Part shown: positions 31,923 to 40,482 of the stretch, piece by piece | How the letters are laid out: every line of letters begins with the position of its first letter | How positions within the stretch are numbered: position 1 is the stretch's first letter | Source of the DNA: a bacterium | GTDB taxonomy: Bacteria; NPL-UPA2; JAUVJM01 | Length of the DNA stretch: 64,000 nt | Direction of reading: 5' to 3' | NCBI GenBank assembly: GCA_030606215.1 | Contig: JAUWGW010000001.1 | Coordinates: forward strand, 62,001-126,000 | Notes under the pieces: model-generated | What the model was told of the DNA's origin: nothing | Seen by the model: only the letters and a program-made list of their open reading frames with translations | Database searches by the model: none | Made by a program: the position numbers and the translations under genes

Positions 31923-33581
31923 TCAACGGTATCTAAACGGCTCCCCATGCAAAATAGCACGCAGGATGACATCTATTTCCTGTGAGTTTTCTGGCATTAG
32001 GTCCTGGACACTATTGATGGTTATTTTTGGAACTTGACTACCAGTGCCCAGGAAAGCTGAGAGGTCAAGGCAAGTTTTAAAAAGTATATAATAGTAATAG
32101 CGGCGTGCCAGACTTCGTCGTTCTTCATTACCTGGCATTTCCTCCGCAGTCAGGAAATCCATCACCTGCCGATGATATGCTTCTGGTGTGGGGGGGAAGA
32201 GCACTGCTCTACAATCCTGGTAGGGCACTGCCCCTCCAGCAATCATCGGCTTGCCCAGTACCAACGACTCCAAACCAATGGTGGAACTATAAACCAACAC
32301 AAATTTAGAACGGTGAATCAGTTCATACGAACTCAAGTGTTCATTTGGTCCAATAAACTCCACATTTTTTAGTGTTAGCCATCCCTGCTCTTTCAACCAA
32401 TCTCCTACTGGCTCACGGCTCGGTTTGCCAGGACGCGCCTCGTCAGGATGCGCACGCACAACGAACAGGGTATCCGGGCTTTCCCGCACAATGCTCATCG
32501 TCATATTTAACCAATCAAACATATTATCAAAGCTGACATTCGCATACTTCTGAATAGCGTCGTAGCTAACGTTGGTAAAGATGGGCACCAACTGGCGATA
32601 ACAGCTAATCTTCTTCAACAAATTCTCATCCAGTTCCTTCATTTTTGGCCAGAAACGAAGACCTCCAACTGTGAAGTTGCCTTTAAACCTTCTGGTTAGA
32701 TAGTCATCAAGTTCTTTGTTCATGGGCTCGCTCAGTTCAAAATCTTTTGGCACTTCTACCTCAAATCTTACTGCCCGATTATGTGCTAAAAAAGTTGTCC
32801 CTTCGCGAAGACCTGCCTCATACGTAATGACAGGGACACCTTGCTCCCGTGCAATTGTCAAGACGACTGCCTCCGGATATGTCAAACCACTAAAAACGAC
32901 AACCGCAAGCGGGGTTTCATTAGCGACAAGTTGGCGGAAACAGCGTGCCAGGTGGGCAGCACCGACAATATATCGCGCCAGCAGCTGAGGTGCCCTCTTA
33001 TCTTTTGCCGGATCTCCTGAGTTTAAAGCCCACATCAAAGATGGATAGCCTAACCTACCCAGGGGCAAACCCTCAAATATAACATCTCTTAACTTCATTA
33101 GTGATTGGTCTTGCAAAGTATCCAGCCACGCAGTCAAATCGGAGTCGTAGCTATCGGGCCACCTGCCCCAATCGTGGCGCAGTTGGGCAGGAAATGTGAA
33201 CTGACTCAACTTGACACAATTGCGGCAAGGCTCCGGTGTGCATGGCTCGTCCCGCCAATCGGCGCCTCTCTGACACTGTAACAAACTCCGCTGACAGGAA
33301 TAATATATTACCCGATGACCTTTCAATCGCAAAGCCCAGCCTATCAGCAAATCAGTCGCCGAGTTAAAACTAACACTTCCCCAAAATGACCGGGACGAAA
33401 TATTCATCAGGACGATAGGTGGCCCTGCCAGCGGGTGTTTACGCTCCCAGGCCTGGACAGCATGTTCGACATCACGGAAGGAGCGCATCCTCTGTCTCTG
33501 CCGGAACAAGAGACCGGCGCCGCCATATATCAGAGAAATCACTGATTTTCCAAGAGAATTGTCCTCTTTTCTATTCATCAT
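31923..33581 (-). CDS. Capsular polysaccharide synthesis-type GT-B protein (KpsS-like)
   Basis: The 552-residue protein has an N-terminal half with MNISSRSFWGSVSFN and two Cys-rich turns (CQRGADWRDEPCTPEPCRNC). The C-terminal half is GT-B-like: VPIFTNVSYDAI, FVVRAHPDEARPGK, VEFIGPNEHLSSYELIHRSKFVLVYSSTIGLESLVLGKPMIAGG. The latter pattern occurs in capsule synthesis proteins that transfer Kdo or related sugars, which suits a locus with CMP-sugar synthetases. No membrane helix is evident. G+C looks higher than in neighbouring genes, so it may have arrived separately. Donor is inferred, not shown. Confidence 0.68.
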   Translation of the reverse strand: MMNRKEDNSLGKSVISLIYGGAGLLFRQRQRMRSFRDVEHAVQAWERKHPLAGPPIVLMNISSRSFWGSVSFNSATDLLIGWALRLKGHRVIYYSCQRSLLQCQRGADWRDEPCTPEPCRNCVKLSQFTFPAQLRHDWGRWPDSYDSDLTAWLDTLQDQSLMKLRDVIFEGLPLGRLGYPSLMWALNSGDPAKDKRAPQLLARYIVGAAHLARCFRQLVANETPLAVVVFSGLTYPEAVVLTIAREQGVPVITYEAGLREGTTFLAHNRAVRFEVEVPKDFELSEPMNKELDDYLTRRFKGNFTVGGLRFWPKMKELDENLLKKISCYRQLVPIFTNVSYDAIQKYANVSFDNMFDWLNMTMSIVRESPDTLFVVRAHPDEARPGKPSREPVGDWLKEQGWLTLKNVEFIGPNEHLSSYELIHRSKFVLVYSSTIGLESLVLGKPMIAGGAVPYQDCRAVLFPPTPEAYHRQVMDFLTAEEMPGNEERRSLARRYYYYILFKTCLDLSAFLGTGSQVPKITINSVQDLMPENSQEIDVILRAILHGEPFRYR

Positions 33582-33591
33582 TAACCCTTCA

Positions 33592-34542
33592 TCACAAGGG
33601 AGTCTGCGTAAAAGGATTAAACCAAGCCTCTTTAATCTTGCTCTTAAGTACTTTTTCTATTCCGTCTTTTAGGCTGACCGTACACTTGTACCCTAAAAAT
33701 CTCTTCGCTTTGGAAATATCCGGAGTCCTTGTTACTATCTCTCGACATGCCTCCCTATCAGCATTTTGTAGGGGGACAAACTCGGGCTTAATTCTCTTGC
33801 CGCCAATTCCAATAACAGTCGTAGCTAAATCTTTCATAGTGATAGGCTTTTTGTCATCACCTATGTTGAATACTTCACCGTCAGCTTTCGTCGCAAACAA
33901 AGCTAAAGCTATCCCTTCTACCGCATCATCAACATAACAGAACGCTCTCACTTGCTCTCCAGTCCCATAAATACATGGTGATAACCCTTGCTGTATAGCT
34001 TTTACAAATCTGGGAATCACAAACTCAGCAATTTGTCCAGTACCGTAAATATTGAATAGTCTTACAATAGTATGATCCAGAGCATAGGCTTGACGATATG
34101 CCCGAACATACTCTTCACCGGCCAACTTTGTTACCCCATATACTGATTTGGGATTGACAGGATTTGTCTCAGAAATTGGTTGCTTGGCTTGGTCGCCATA
34201 AACCTCTGAAGATGATATAAACAGAATTTTCTTTACTCTCTCCTTTACACAATTCTCAAGCACATTGACCGTCCCCAATATATTAATATTCAAGCAGTCC
34301 AGTCTTCTAATTTCTGTTCTCCTGACACCCACCATAGCAGCCAAATGCACAACATACTCACACCCCCGGATAGCTAATCGCAGTGCATCCGTATCCAGTA
34401 TGCTACCCATGTAGTTTTCTGCACCTTTAGCTCTTGATTCCACTATATCAAAAGCTCTTACATCATACCCTAATTTGACCAAATGTCTCACCAATGCTGA
34501 ACCAATAAACCCAGAGCCTCCAGTAACCAAAACCTTAGACAT
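33592..34542 (-). CDS. NAD-dependent sugar epimerase/dehydratase
   Basis: The 316-residue SDR protein shows VLVTGGSGFIGSALVRHLV, HLAAMVGV, the active-site SSSEVYGD and YGVTK. The Ser-Ser-Ser-Glu sequence in place of TDE favours an epimerase over a 4,6-dehydratase. It probably acts on a UDP- or dTDP-sugar in the nonulosonate or capsule pathway. The start overlaps the stop of the DegT gene by one base. The aminotransferase upstream suggests the two act on linked steps. Confidence 0.86.
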   Translation of the reverse strand: MSKVLVTGGSGFIGSALVRHLVKLGYDVRAFDIVESRAKGAENYMGSILDTDALRLAIRGCEYVVHLAAMVGVRRTEIRRLDCLNINILGTVNVLENCVKERVKKILFISSSEVYGDQAKQPISETNPVNPKSVYGVTKLAGEEYVRAYRQAYALDHTIVRLFNIYGTGQIAEFVIPRFVKAIQQGLSPCIYGTGEQVRAFCYVDDAVEGIALALFATKADGEVFNIGDDKKPITMKDLATTVIGIGGKRIKPEFVPLQNADREACREIVTRTPDISKAKRFLGYKCTVSLKDGIEKVLKSKIKEAWFNPFTQTPL

Positions 34543-35690
34543 TATAGACTTCTCCTATATTGAGAACATAGAGTTTCCACTACTTCCACAACAATAGATA
34601 CTTCTTCCTCACTCATTGCGGGATAAATTGGCAGGGATAATGCAGTCCTGGCGAACTCAAGAGTATTTGGATAGTCATCGGAGATAGCCAAATCCGTGAA
34701 CACTTTTTGTGTGTGTAGAGCCGGATAGTATAGTCTTGAACTTACCCCTTTTTCAGACAGGGCTTCAATGAACTGATTTCTGGTTATAGTCACCTCATCA
34801 AGATTTAACCTGATTGTATAAAGCTGATAATTGATGTCATTCTCAGTTCTTTGAAATGGAGTGATGATGGCCTCTAAATCTTCAAACGCCATGGTATATC
34901 TATGAGCAATACTTCTTCTCCGACGAACTGCTTCTTCCAATTTTCTTAGCTGGACCAAACCTACGCCACCCATTACCTCAGGCATTCTAAAATTAAAACC
35001 TAAATTCTCATACTCGAATTTACCTATGTCACTGAAATCCCTTATTAATCTACATTTTTTTGCTAAATCAGACTTATTTGTGGTAATCATGCCACCTTCC
35101 CCGGTAGTTATAGGTTTTGAAGGAGTGAAACTAAAAATAGCAATGTCTCCTATCCCCCCCGCCTTTTTGCCTTTGTACTCAGACAAATGTGCTTCTGCCG
35201 CATCCTCTAAGACGAACAGGCCGTATCTTTTTGCTATTTCTAATATATATTCCATATCAGCACTTTGCCCGGCATAATGCACAGGAATAATACCTTTGGT
35301 TCCCTTAGTAATTCTTCGCTTTATATCACCTGGATTTATACAATAGGTTTTCATCTCAATGTCTGCAAAGACTGGCTTAGCTCCCAGATACATGCAGGAT
35401 GAGGCAGTGGAGATAAACGTCATATCTGGCACAATAACCTCATCGCCAGCCTGGACTCCCAGAGCTTGCTGTGCAATTAGCAAAGCACTGCTTCCACTGT
35501 TAACAGCAACTGCGTGCCTAACAGCAATTTTTTCTGCAAATCTTTTTTCAAATTCAGCAACTTTAGGGCCGGATATGAGCCACCCAGACTTTACAATACT
35601 CTGGGCAATCTGTGCCTCTTCTGCACCGATCCATGGTTTTGACAAAGGGATCTTTACATTTCCCCTAATACTGCTTCCTGCAATACTCAC
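34542..35690 (-). CDS. DegT/DnrJ/EryC1-family sugar aminotransferase
   Basis: I set a GTG start at 35690 (VSIAGSSIRGN) because AAGGAGGATATCTAAG precedes it; the track start overlaps the upstream acetyltransferase gene. The protein of about 382 residues has IPLSKPWIGAEEA, VNSGSSALLIA, VLEDAAEAHLSEYKGKKAG and the PLP-binding Lys in FSFTPSKPITTGEGGM. These enzymes aminate keto-sugar nucleotides. Next to NeuB/C/D and an amidotransferase it may serve a legionaminate-like or other diaminosugar route. Confidence 0.9.
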   Translation of the reverse strand: MSIAGSSIRGNVKIPLSKPWIGAEEAQIAQSIVKSGWLISGPKVAEFEKRFAEKIAVRHAVAVNSGSSALLIAQQALGVQAGDEVIVPDMTFISTASSCMYLGAKPVFADIEMKTYCINPGDIKRRITKGTKGIIPVHYAGQSADMEYILEIAKRYGLFVLEDAAEAHLSEYKGKKAGGIGDIAIFSFTPSKPITTGEGGMITTNKSDLAKKCRLIRDFSDIGKFEYENLGFNFRMPEVMGGVGLVQLRKLEEAVRRRRSIAHRYTMAFEDLEAIITPFQRTENDINYQLYTIRLNLDEVTITRNQFIEALSEKGVSSRLYYPALHTQKVFTDLAISDDYPNTLEFARTALSLPIYPAMSEEEVSIVVEVVETLCSQYRRSL

Positions 35691-35706
35691 CTTAGATATC
35701 CTCCTT

Positions 35707-36333
35707 CTATTTTTCTGCAGGTTTAGCTGGTATTCCCACATATACTTTGTTATTCTCAGTATCTTTGGTGATGACAGCTCCTGCACCTACAAAGACGTTT
35801 TCACCGACTATTCTATTTTCTAATACAGTAGCACCTGCTCCTACTTGACTGAAATCACCTACTGTCGCAAATCCTAACACTGTCGCGCTGGGACTAATAT
35901 GACAATACTTGCCTATATTGGAGTTATGTTCAACAACCGCATTGCTGTTAATGATTGTATAGTCACCAATCACAGCATGAGGGTTGACCACACAGTTTAC
36001 ACACAATTGTGCTGTTTCGCTTATCCTGGCGTTGTCAGAGACATAACATTGTGGGTGCTTTGCTCCAATTAGGGTTAGGCCTTTTTCCGCACTCCTTTCT
36101 ACCAACATCCTTCTCACTCTCCCATCAGCGACAGCAACAATCCCTTTCTCAACACCCTTTTTGATTAAACCATCTACTTTCTCAAAATTGCCCAAAACTT
36201 TTACTCCATCTATCGCGGTGTCATACAATTCTTTACTGTCATCTATAAATCCTGCTACTTCAATATCGTTAAGTCTTAGTATCTCTAAAATTATTCTTCC
36301 GTGTCCTCCTGCACCAATAATTATGCACTTCAT
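35707..36333 (-). CDS. neuD: NeuD-like sugar O/N-acyltransferase
   Basis: The start is placed at 36333 (MKCIIIGAGGHGRIILEIL) behind AGGGGATATATA. The protein of about 208 residues has the N-terminal Rossmann-like GAGGHG domain and a left-handed beta-helix of hexapeptide repeats (NARISETAQLCVNCVVNPHAVIGDYTIINSNAVVEHN), ending in the standard GIPAKP. NeuD/PglD proteins acetylate sialic acid or UDP-aminosugars. It sits between neuC and the aminotransferase; N-acetylation of an amino-sugar made by the latter is equally likely. Confidence 0.9.
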   Translation of the reverse strand: MKCIIIGAGGHGRIILEILRLNDIEVAGFIDDSKELYDTAIDGVKVLGNFEKVDGLIKKGVEKGIVAVADGRVRRMLVERSAEKGLTLIGAKHPQCYVSDNARISETAQLCVNCVVNPHAVIGDYTIINSNAVVEHNSNIGKYCHISPSATVLGFATVGDFSQVGAGATVLENRIVGENVFVGAGAVITKDTENNKVYVGIPAKPAEK

Positions 36334-36366
36334 TATATATCCCCTATGCTCATTCATCATACTCTG

Positions 36367-37521
36367 TCAATAAGTTATTTGTTTCTGCAGTAACTTTCTA
36401 TCTATCCTTACCCCAGCCAAAATATCGGCAATTCTATGACCTGTCTTGCCATCACCATAAGGATTCTTGCAATGCTGAACTCTCTCACGAAATTTCTTAT
36501 CATATAAAGCTTCTTCTATTGCACGCACTATTTCGTGCTTATCATATCCAACATCAATAATATTTTCTCCTCTCTCTCTATTTTTCTGCCTTGTGCCAAC
36601 ATTTACTACAGGTAATCTGAAGGATGCCGACTCTATGATACCGCTACTGGAATTGCCAATCATGACACTTGCAATGCCCATTAGGCTTAGGTAATCTTCA
36701 TAAGGCAAACTCTTATATGTCTGCAGAAATGGCAAGTTTTCATATTTTCTAATTCTTTGAACCATTACTCTTCCACCAGCATCAGCGTTCGGATATATCC
36801 ATACACATTGCAGTTGCAATTTCTTGATTGCCTCAAGAGTTTGCTCAATCTGAAATTCGCAGTCAGATATTTCCATAGAGACAGGATGCTGAACTGCCAA
36901 CAATATGGGCTCTTTAAAATCCAAATGATATTTTTTTCCCAATTCGTCTTTTTTGATTAGCGGTGCATTTAAGATTGTGTCCAAAGATGGCGCACCAACA
37001 ACATGTACTCTCCAAGCCTCTTCGCCCATCTTCAGGATTCTCTTTGCACTATTTTGAGTCGCTGGAAAGTGTATATGCGCTAATTTGGTAATCGCATGCC
37101 TGGCAATTTCATCCACTGTGCTGGATACCTCGCCTCCATGGATATGGGCGACTGGAATGCCACAGTAGACACCAGTAACAGCACCAGACAACATCTCTCC
37201 TCTATCACCAAGAACTATAATTATATCCGGCTGTATCTTTTTAACAATCTGGAGAATACCCACTATGCAGTTCCCTACAAATTCCGCCATAGCAGGTTTA
37301 TTATCTTCCTGATAAACAAAATTAGCAATTTCGTATTCAAAACCATCCTTTTTAATCTCTTTAATGGTTTCTCCAAATTCAGACATCAAATGCATTCCTG
37401 TAACTATCAGAGTCAATTCAAGTTTTGGATGGTTTCTTACAGCATTTAGTACCGATTTCATCAGGCCGTAATCTGCCCTGGTTCCTGTAACATAAACAAT
37501 TTTCCTCGCAGTAGGTCTCAT
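36367..37521 (-). CDS. neuC: UDP-N-acetylglucosamine 2-epimerase, hydrolysing (NeuC/LegG-like)
   Basis: The 384-residue enzyme starts RKIVYVTGTRADYGLMKSVLNAV, the standard NeuC N-terminus, and has VLGDRGEMLSGAVTGVYCGIPVAHIHGGEVSSTVDE and IGNSSSGIIESASFRLPVVNVGTRQKNRERG. It releases UDP while inverting C2, giving ManNAc (or the 2,4-diacetamido version in legionaminate synthesis). The next gene in transcription order encodes an acyltransferase; the preceding gene is neuB. Which sugar is used cannot be decided from motifs alone. Confidence 0.93.
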   Translation of the reverse strand: MRPTARKIVYVTGTRADYGLMKSVLNAVRNHPKLELTLIVTGMHLMSEFGETIKEIKKDGFEYEIANFVYQEDNKPAMAEFVGNCIVGILQIVKKIQPDIIIVLGDRGEMLSGAVTGVYCGIPVAHIHGGEVSSTVDEIARHAITKLAHIHFPATQNSAKRILKMGEEAWRVHVVGAPSLDTILNAPLIKKDELGKKYHLDFKEPILLAVQHPVSMEISDCEFQIEQTLEAIKKLQLQCVWIYPNADAGGRVMVQRIRKYENLPFLQTYKSLPYEDYLSLMGIASVMIGNSSSGIIESASFRLPVVNVGTRQKNRERGENIIDVGYDKHEIVRAIEEALYDKKFRERVQHCKNPYGDGKTGHRIADILAGVRIDRKLLQKQITY

Positions 37522-37535
37522 CTTACGAACATATT

Positions 37536-38663
37536 TTAAGAGAAAGATTCTTCAGTTAACAACTCATCAGCTCTTATATTTCTTGCAGCCTTTTTACCAA
37601 TGATGTTTTTGAACTGTTTTGGAGGTAGACCAGTCCCTGGCCTTTTGATAGTTATCATATCCTCCTGGATTACTACTCCTTTCTTAATATCCTTTGCCGC
37701 CACCACGCTTTTCCTTACAGCCTCTGCAATCCTTAATTCACTTTCCGTGGGCTTGACATTTCTTGAGCCTAAAATTAACTCAACACTATCCAGCGGAAAA
37801 GCGGTTTTGAGCTTCCTGTTAATCTCTCTTAGAACCTCAAAAGGATCCCTTATTTGAGCTTGTTCAACAAACCTTGCCATCTCGATCATTTGCTTGAGTT
37901 CATTTGGTTCCAGAGAAGCTTTATGGTCTAACCCATCCATATTCTTATCTAAGGTGAAGTGTTTTTCAATAATCGCAGCCCCTAAGGAAACGGCGACAGC
38001 CGCAGGCTCTATCCAAGAGGTATGGTCAGAAAATCCTACAGGCAGACCAAATTCATTCTCCAGAGTTTCCATCACTCGCAGATTCACATCCCCCAGTCTA
38101 CACGGGTAGTCTGTCGTGCAATGTAAAATGATAATCTTGTTGGTGTTTTCCCTCACTGTATCAATTGCTTCTTTCACCTCTTCAAAGGTTGCCATTCCTG
38201 TACTTATTATCAAGGGCTTGCCTTTCTCGGAAACATACTCCAGTAACGGAACATTGGTCACATCGGGACTGGGAATCTTGAAAGCTACTACCCCTAAACT
38301 ATCCAGAACATCAACACTCCATTTATTTGAATGGGATGAAGATAAGAAAATGATATTTTTCTGGTCACAGTACTCCTTTAAAACCTTATGTTCTTTTTCC
38401 GTAAGCTCAACCTTTTTGAGAACATTGAATTGTGAATCGCACTTCCCGATATTTTGGCGTTGATACTCAACGATGGGTAAGTCTTTCGTTACTATGTCTT
38501 CTGTTCTAAATGTTTGAAACTTAACCGCATCTGCACAAGCAGATACAGCTGCATCTATCATCCTCTTTGCTATTTCCATATTCCCGTTGTGGTTGACACC
38601 AGCCTCAGCAATTATGAATACTGGATATCCCTTCCCAATTTTCTTGTCAGCTATCTTAATCAT
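37536..38663 (-). CDS. neuB: N-acetylneuraminate/legionaminate synthase
   Basis: The 375-residue enzyme has the NeuB barrel (VFIIAEAGVNHNGNMEIAKRMIDAA, AVKFQTFRTEDIV, PLIISTGMAT, LHCTTDYPC, GFSDHT, EKHFTLDKNMDGLDH) and a C-terminal SAF/antifreeze-like domain (SVVAAKDIKKGVVI through RPGTGLPP). It condenses phosphoenolpyruvate with an N-acylated mannosamine-type sugar to a nine-carbon acid. It overlaps neuA by 4 bases. Confidence 0.95.
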   Translation of the reverse strand: MIKIADKKIGKGYPVFIIAEAGVNHNGNMEIAKRMIDAAVSACADAVKFQTFRTEDIVTKDLPIVEYQRQNIGKCDSQFNVLKKVELTEKEHKVLKEYCDQKNIIFLSSSHSNKWSVDVLDSLGVVAFKIPSPDVTNVPLLEYVSEKGKPLIISTGMATFEEVKEAIDTVRENTNKIIILHCTTDYPCRLGDVNLRVMETLENEFGLPVGFSDHTSWIEPAAVAVSLGAAIIEKHFTLDKNMDGLDHKASLEPNELKQMIEMARFVEQAQIRDPFEVLREINRKLKTAFPLDSVELILGSRNVKPTESELRIAEAVRKSVVAAKDIKKGVVIQEDMITIKRPGTGLPPKQFKNIIGKKAARNIRADELLTEESFS

Positions 38664-39394
38664 GACCTATTGCGCGAGTGCTTCCTTTCTTTCATGATTG
38701 CCTCCGCAATCTTAAAGTCAAATTCATCATCTATATCTAATGATCTTTCTTTGGACATGGTATATGCCCTGGTGTCCTTGCCGATAACAAAGTCTTTCAA
38801 TTGCATGAGTACGCTAACTTTTGTAGCATAAATTGCTGCGTTTACTCTATACAGTTTCGGGGATTCTAAGTAACTACATGGTTTCCTGCTTGCCACTCTG
38901 GATATGAATTCCTCCTCAATGCAGAACTTGATTCTCTTCTCATTATCTATCTTTAACATCCACAAGGATAAATAGTCCAATTCACATACACTGGCAACAG
39001 AATCTGCTCCTGTGTCTCTTAAGATTTTTAGAGCCTTATCAATATCTTCGACTGTTCGGAACGGGGAGGTTGGTTGTAAGAGAATAGCATAGTCAAATCC
39101 TTCTATATTTCTCAATACATGTTGCATAACTGGCAAAGTAGGAGTTATGTCTTGCACTAATTCTACCGGCCTTATCACGACTTCAGCCCCATATTGTCGA
39201 GAGACTTCGGCAATTTCGTCATCTTCAGTAGAAACCACCGTCTTTGTTATACGGTTTGATAGCAATGCCTGTTGAATGGTATAGGCAATCAGTGGTTTAC
39301 CAGCCAATATTCTTAGGTTCTTCCTCTTAACCCGTTTAGAGTTTCCCCTTGCCGGAATTATGGCTATTATTTGAGCAGCGTTTTCAGTTTCCAT
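38660..39394 (-). CDS. neuA: CMP-nonulosonate synthetase (NeuA-like)
   Basis: Start moved to 39394 (METENAAQIIAIIPARGNSKRV) since AAGG precedes it; the track start lies inside the upstream gene. The protein of about 244 residues has IIPARGNSKRVKRKNLRILAGKPLIAYTI, the LLQPTSPFRTVEDID segment and ERSLDIDDEFDFKIAEAIM. It activates the NeuB product with CTP for transfer to glycans. It is the better NeuA/LegF candidate of the two cytidylyltransferases, being next to neuB. Confidence 0.93.
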   Translation of the reverse strand: METENAAQIIAIIPARGNSKRVKRKNLRILAGKPLIAYTIQQALLSNRITKTVVSTEDDEIAEVSRQYGAEVVIRPVELVQDITPTLPVMQHVLRNIEGFDYAILLQPTSPFRTVEDIDKALKILRDTGADSVASVCELDYLSLWMLKIDNEKRIKFCIEEEFISRVASRKPCSYLESPKLYRVNAAIYATKVSVLMQLKDFVIGKDTRAYTMSKERSLDIDDEFDFKIAEAIMKERKHSRNRS

Positions 39395-40473
39395 TTGCCT
39401 TCCACTTTCTCCCAAATTTCCTTGTTGCGAAATCTTTCAGCAATGTCCCAGAATTCTTCTTCAGTATAGCCAGTGAATTCCAGAAAGTCTTTTAAGGCTT
39501 TTGGGTCTAATTTATGGTCATGTTCCTTGACCAGCTTGATTGCTTCATCCCTGCTAATCCTACCTGTGCGTATCCAGTAACAACATACGTCCGTAACTCT
39601 AGCATGACCATACTTGTAATATTTCAACCAGGGGTGTACCAGGTAACCAATAGCATCTATCTGGTCATAATCTTCTACGTATCCTTCCCTTTTCCATTCA
39701 TCTCCTAAAGATTTAAACCCATACTTTCTGGCAACTTCATAATTACGATAACCATCCCAAGGGAAAAAATAGCTCAAATAGATGGGTTCTATACCAGCTT
39801 TTTCTATCTCTTCCTTCCCAGGATAAATAAAAGTGTTAAGGTCCTTCATTGTTATTTCCTCATCCAACCAAAAGTCCCAATCTATAGGCTTTACCACATC
39901 ATTATCAATTTGGTCTTTAGCGCTATAGGTCTCTTCTTTCTGAAAACCACCATATTCATAACTCACATTTTCACCATATACTACCAAGGGAATCTTCATA
40001 TTTATGGCCATTCTAATGGGGAAAACATATACTGCTCTATCCCAGCACCACATAGGACTTCCGAGCTTTTCAAAAGCCTTTCGCATCATCTTTCTGGCTA
40101 ATTTCCTATTTAGGTGAAGAGAGATAGTATCGCAACCAAATGCATCACTAAGATTATTAAAATTGTGAAGCCCGGCCTTAGTCCAGCTGAAATTCGATAC
40201 ATTGACCAGAAGAGGATTCATCTCCATCCGCTCTTTTATTACATACGCCTGGAAATGGCTATCCTTCCCTCCACTCACAGTAACAATACAATCATAATAG
40301 TTACCATTTTTACCTCTAAACTTATCGCAGAGATTCTGAAGTTCGCTGTATCGCGAATCCCAGTCAATCCCCTTCTTCTTCTCAGCTACTTTACAAGCCT
40401 GGCAGATACCTTCGCTATCCAGGACCAGACCCGGCCTGGTATCTGGCATCACACATTTTTTACAATATCTCAT
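39367..40473 (-). CDS. N-acetyl sugar amidotransferase (PseA/WbpG-like)
   Basis: The 368-residue protein begins MRYCKKCVMPDTRPGLVLDSEGICQAC, with paired cysteines for zinc, followed by the PP-loop ATP site TVSGGKDSHFQAYVI and the VYGENVSYEYGG segment. The family installs acetamidino groups on pseudaminic or legionaminic acid, or amino groups on LPS sugars, using ammonia from a partner HisH/HisF-type glutaminase. No such partner is visible next to it; the AsnB-like protein of the same block has a glutaminase domain. It is the first gene of the neu set in transcription order. Confidence 0.9.
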   Translation of the reverse strand: MRYCKKCVMPDTRPGLVLDSEGICQACKVAEKKKGIDWDSRYSELQNLCDKFRGKNGNYYDCIVTVSGGKDSHFQAYVIKERMEMNPLLVNVSNFSWTKAGLHNFNNLSDAFGCDTISLHLNRKLARKMMRKAFEKLGSPMWCWDRAVYVFPIRMAINMKIPLVVYGENVSYEYGGFQKEETYSAKDQIDNDVVKPIDWDFWLDEEITMKDLNTFIYPGKEEIEKAGIEPIYLSYFFPWDGYRNYEVARKYGFKSLGDEWKREGYVEDYDQIDAIGYLVHPWLKYYKYGHARVTDVCCYWIRTGRISRDEAIKLVKEHDHKLDPKALKDFLEFTGYTEEEFWDIAERFRNKEIWEKVEGKWKLKTLLK

Positions 40474-40482
40474 TGTTTGCGA

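Noticed and set aside
33592-34542. LegB-type 4,6-dehydratase
   Set aside because: The active-site segment reads SSSEVYG and lacks the Asp-Glu pair expected of 4,6-dehydratases.
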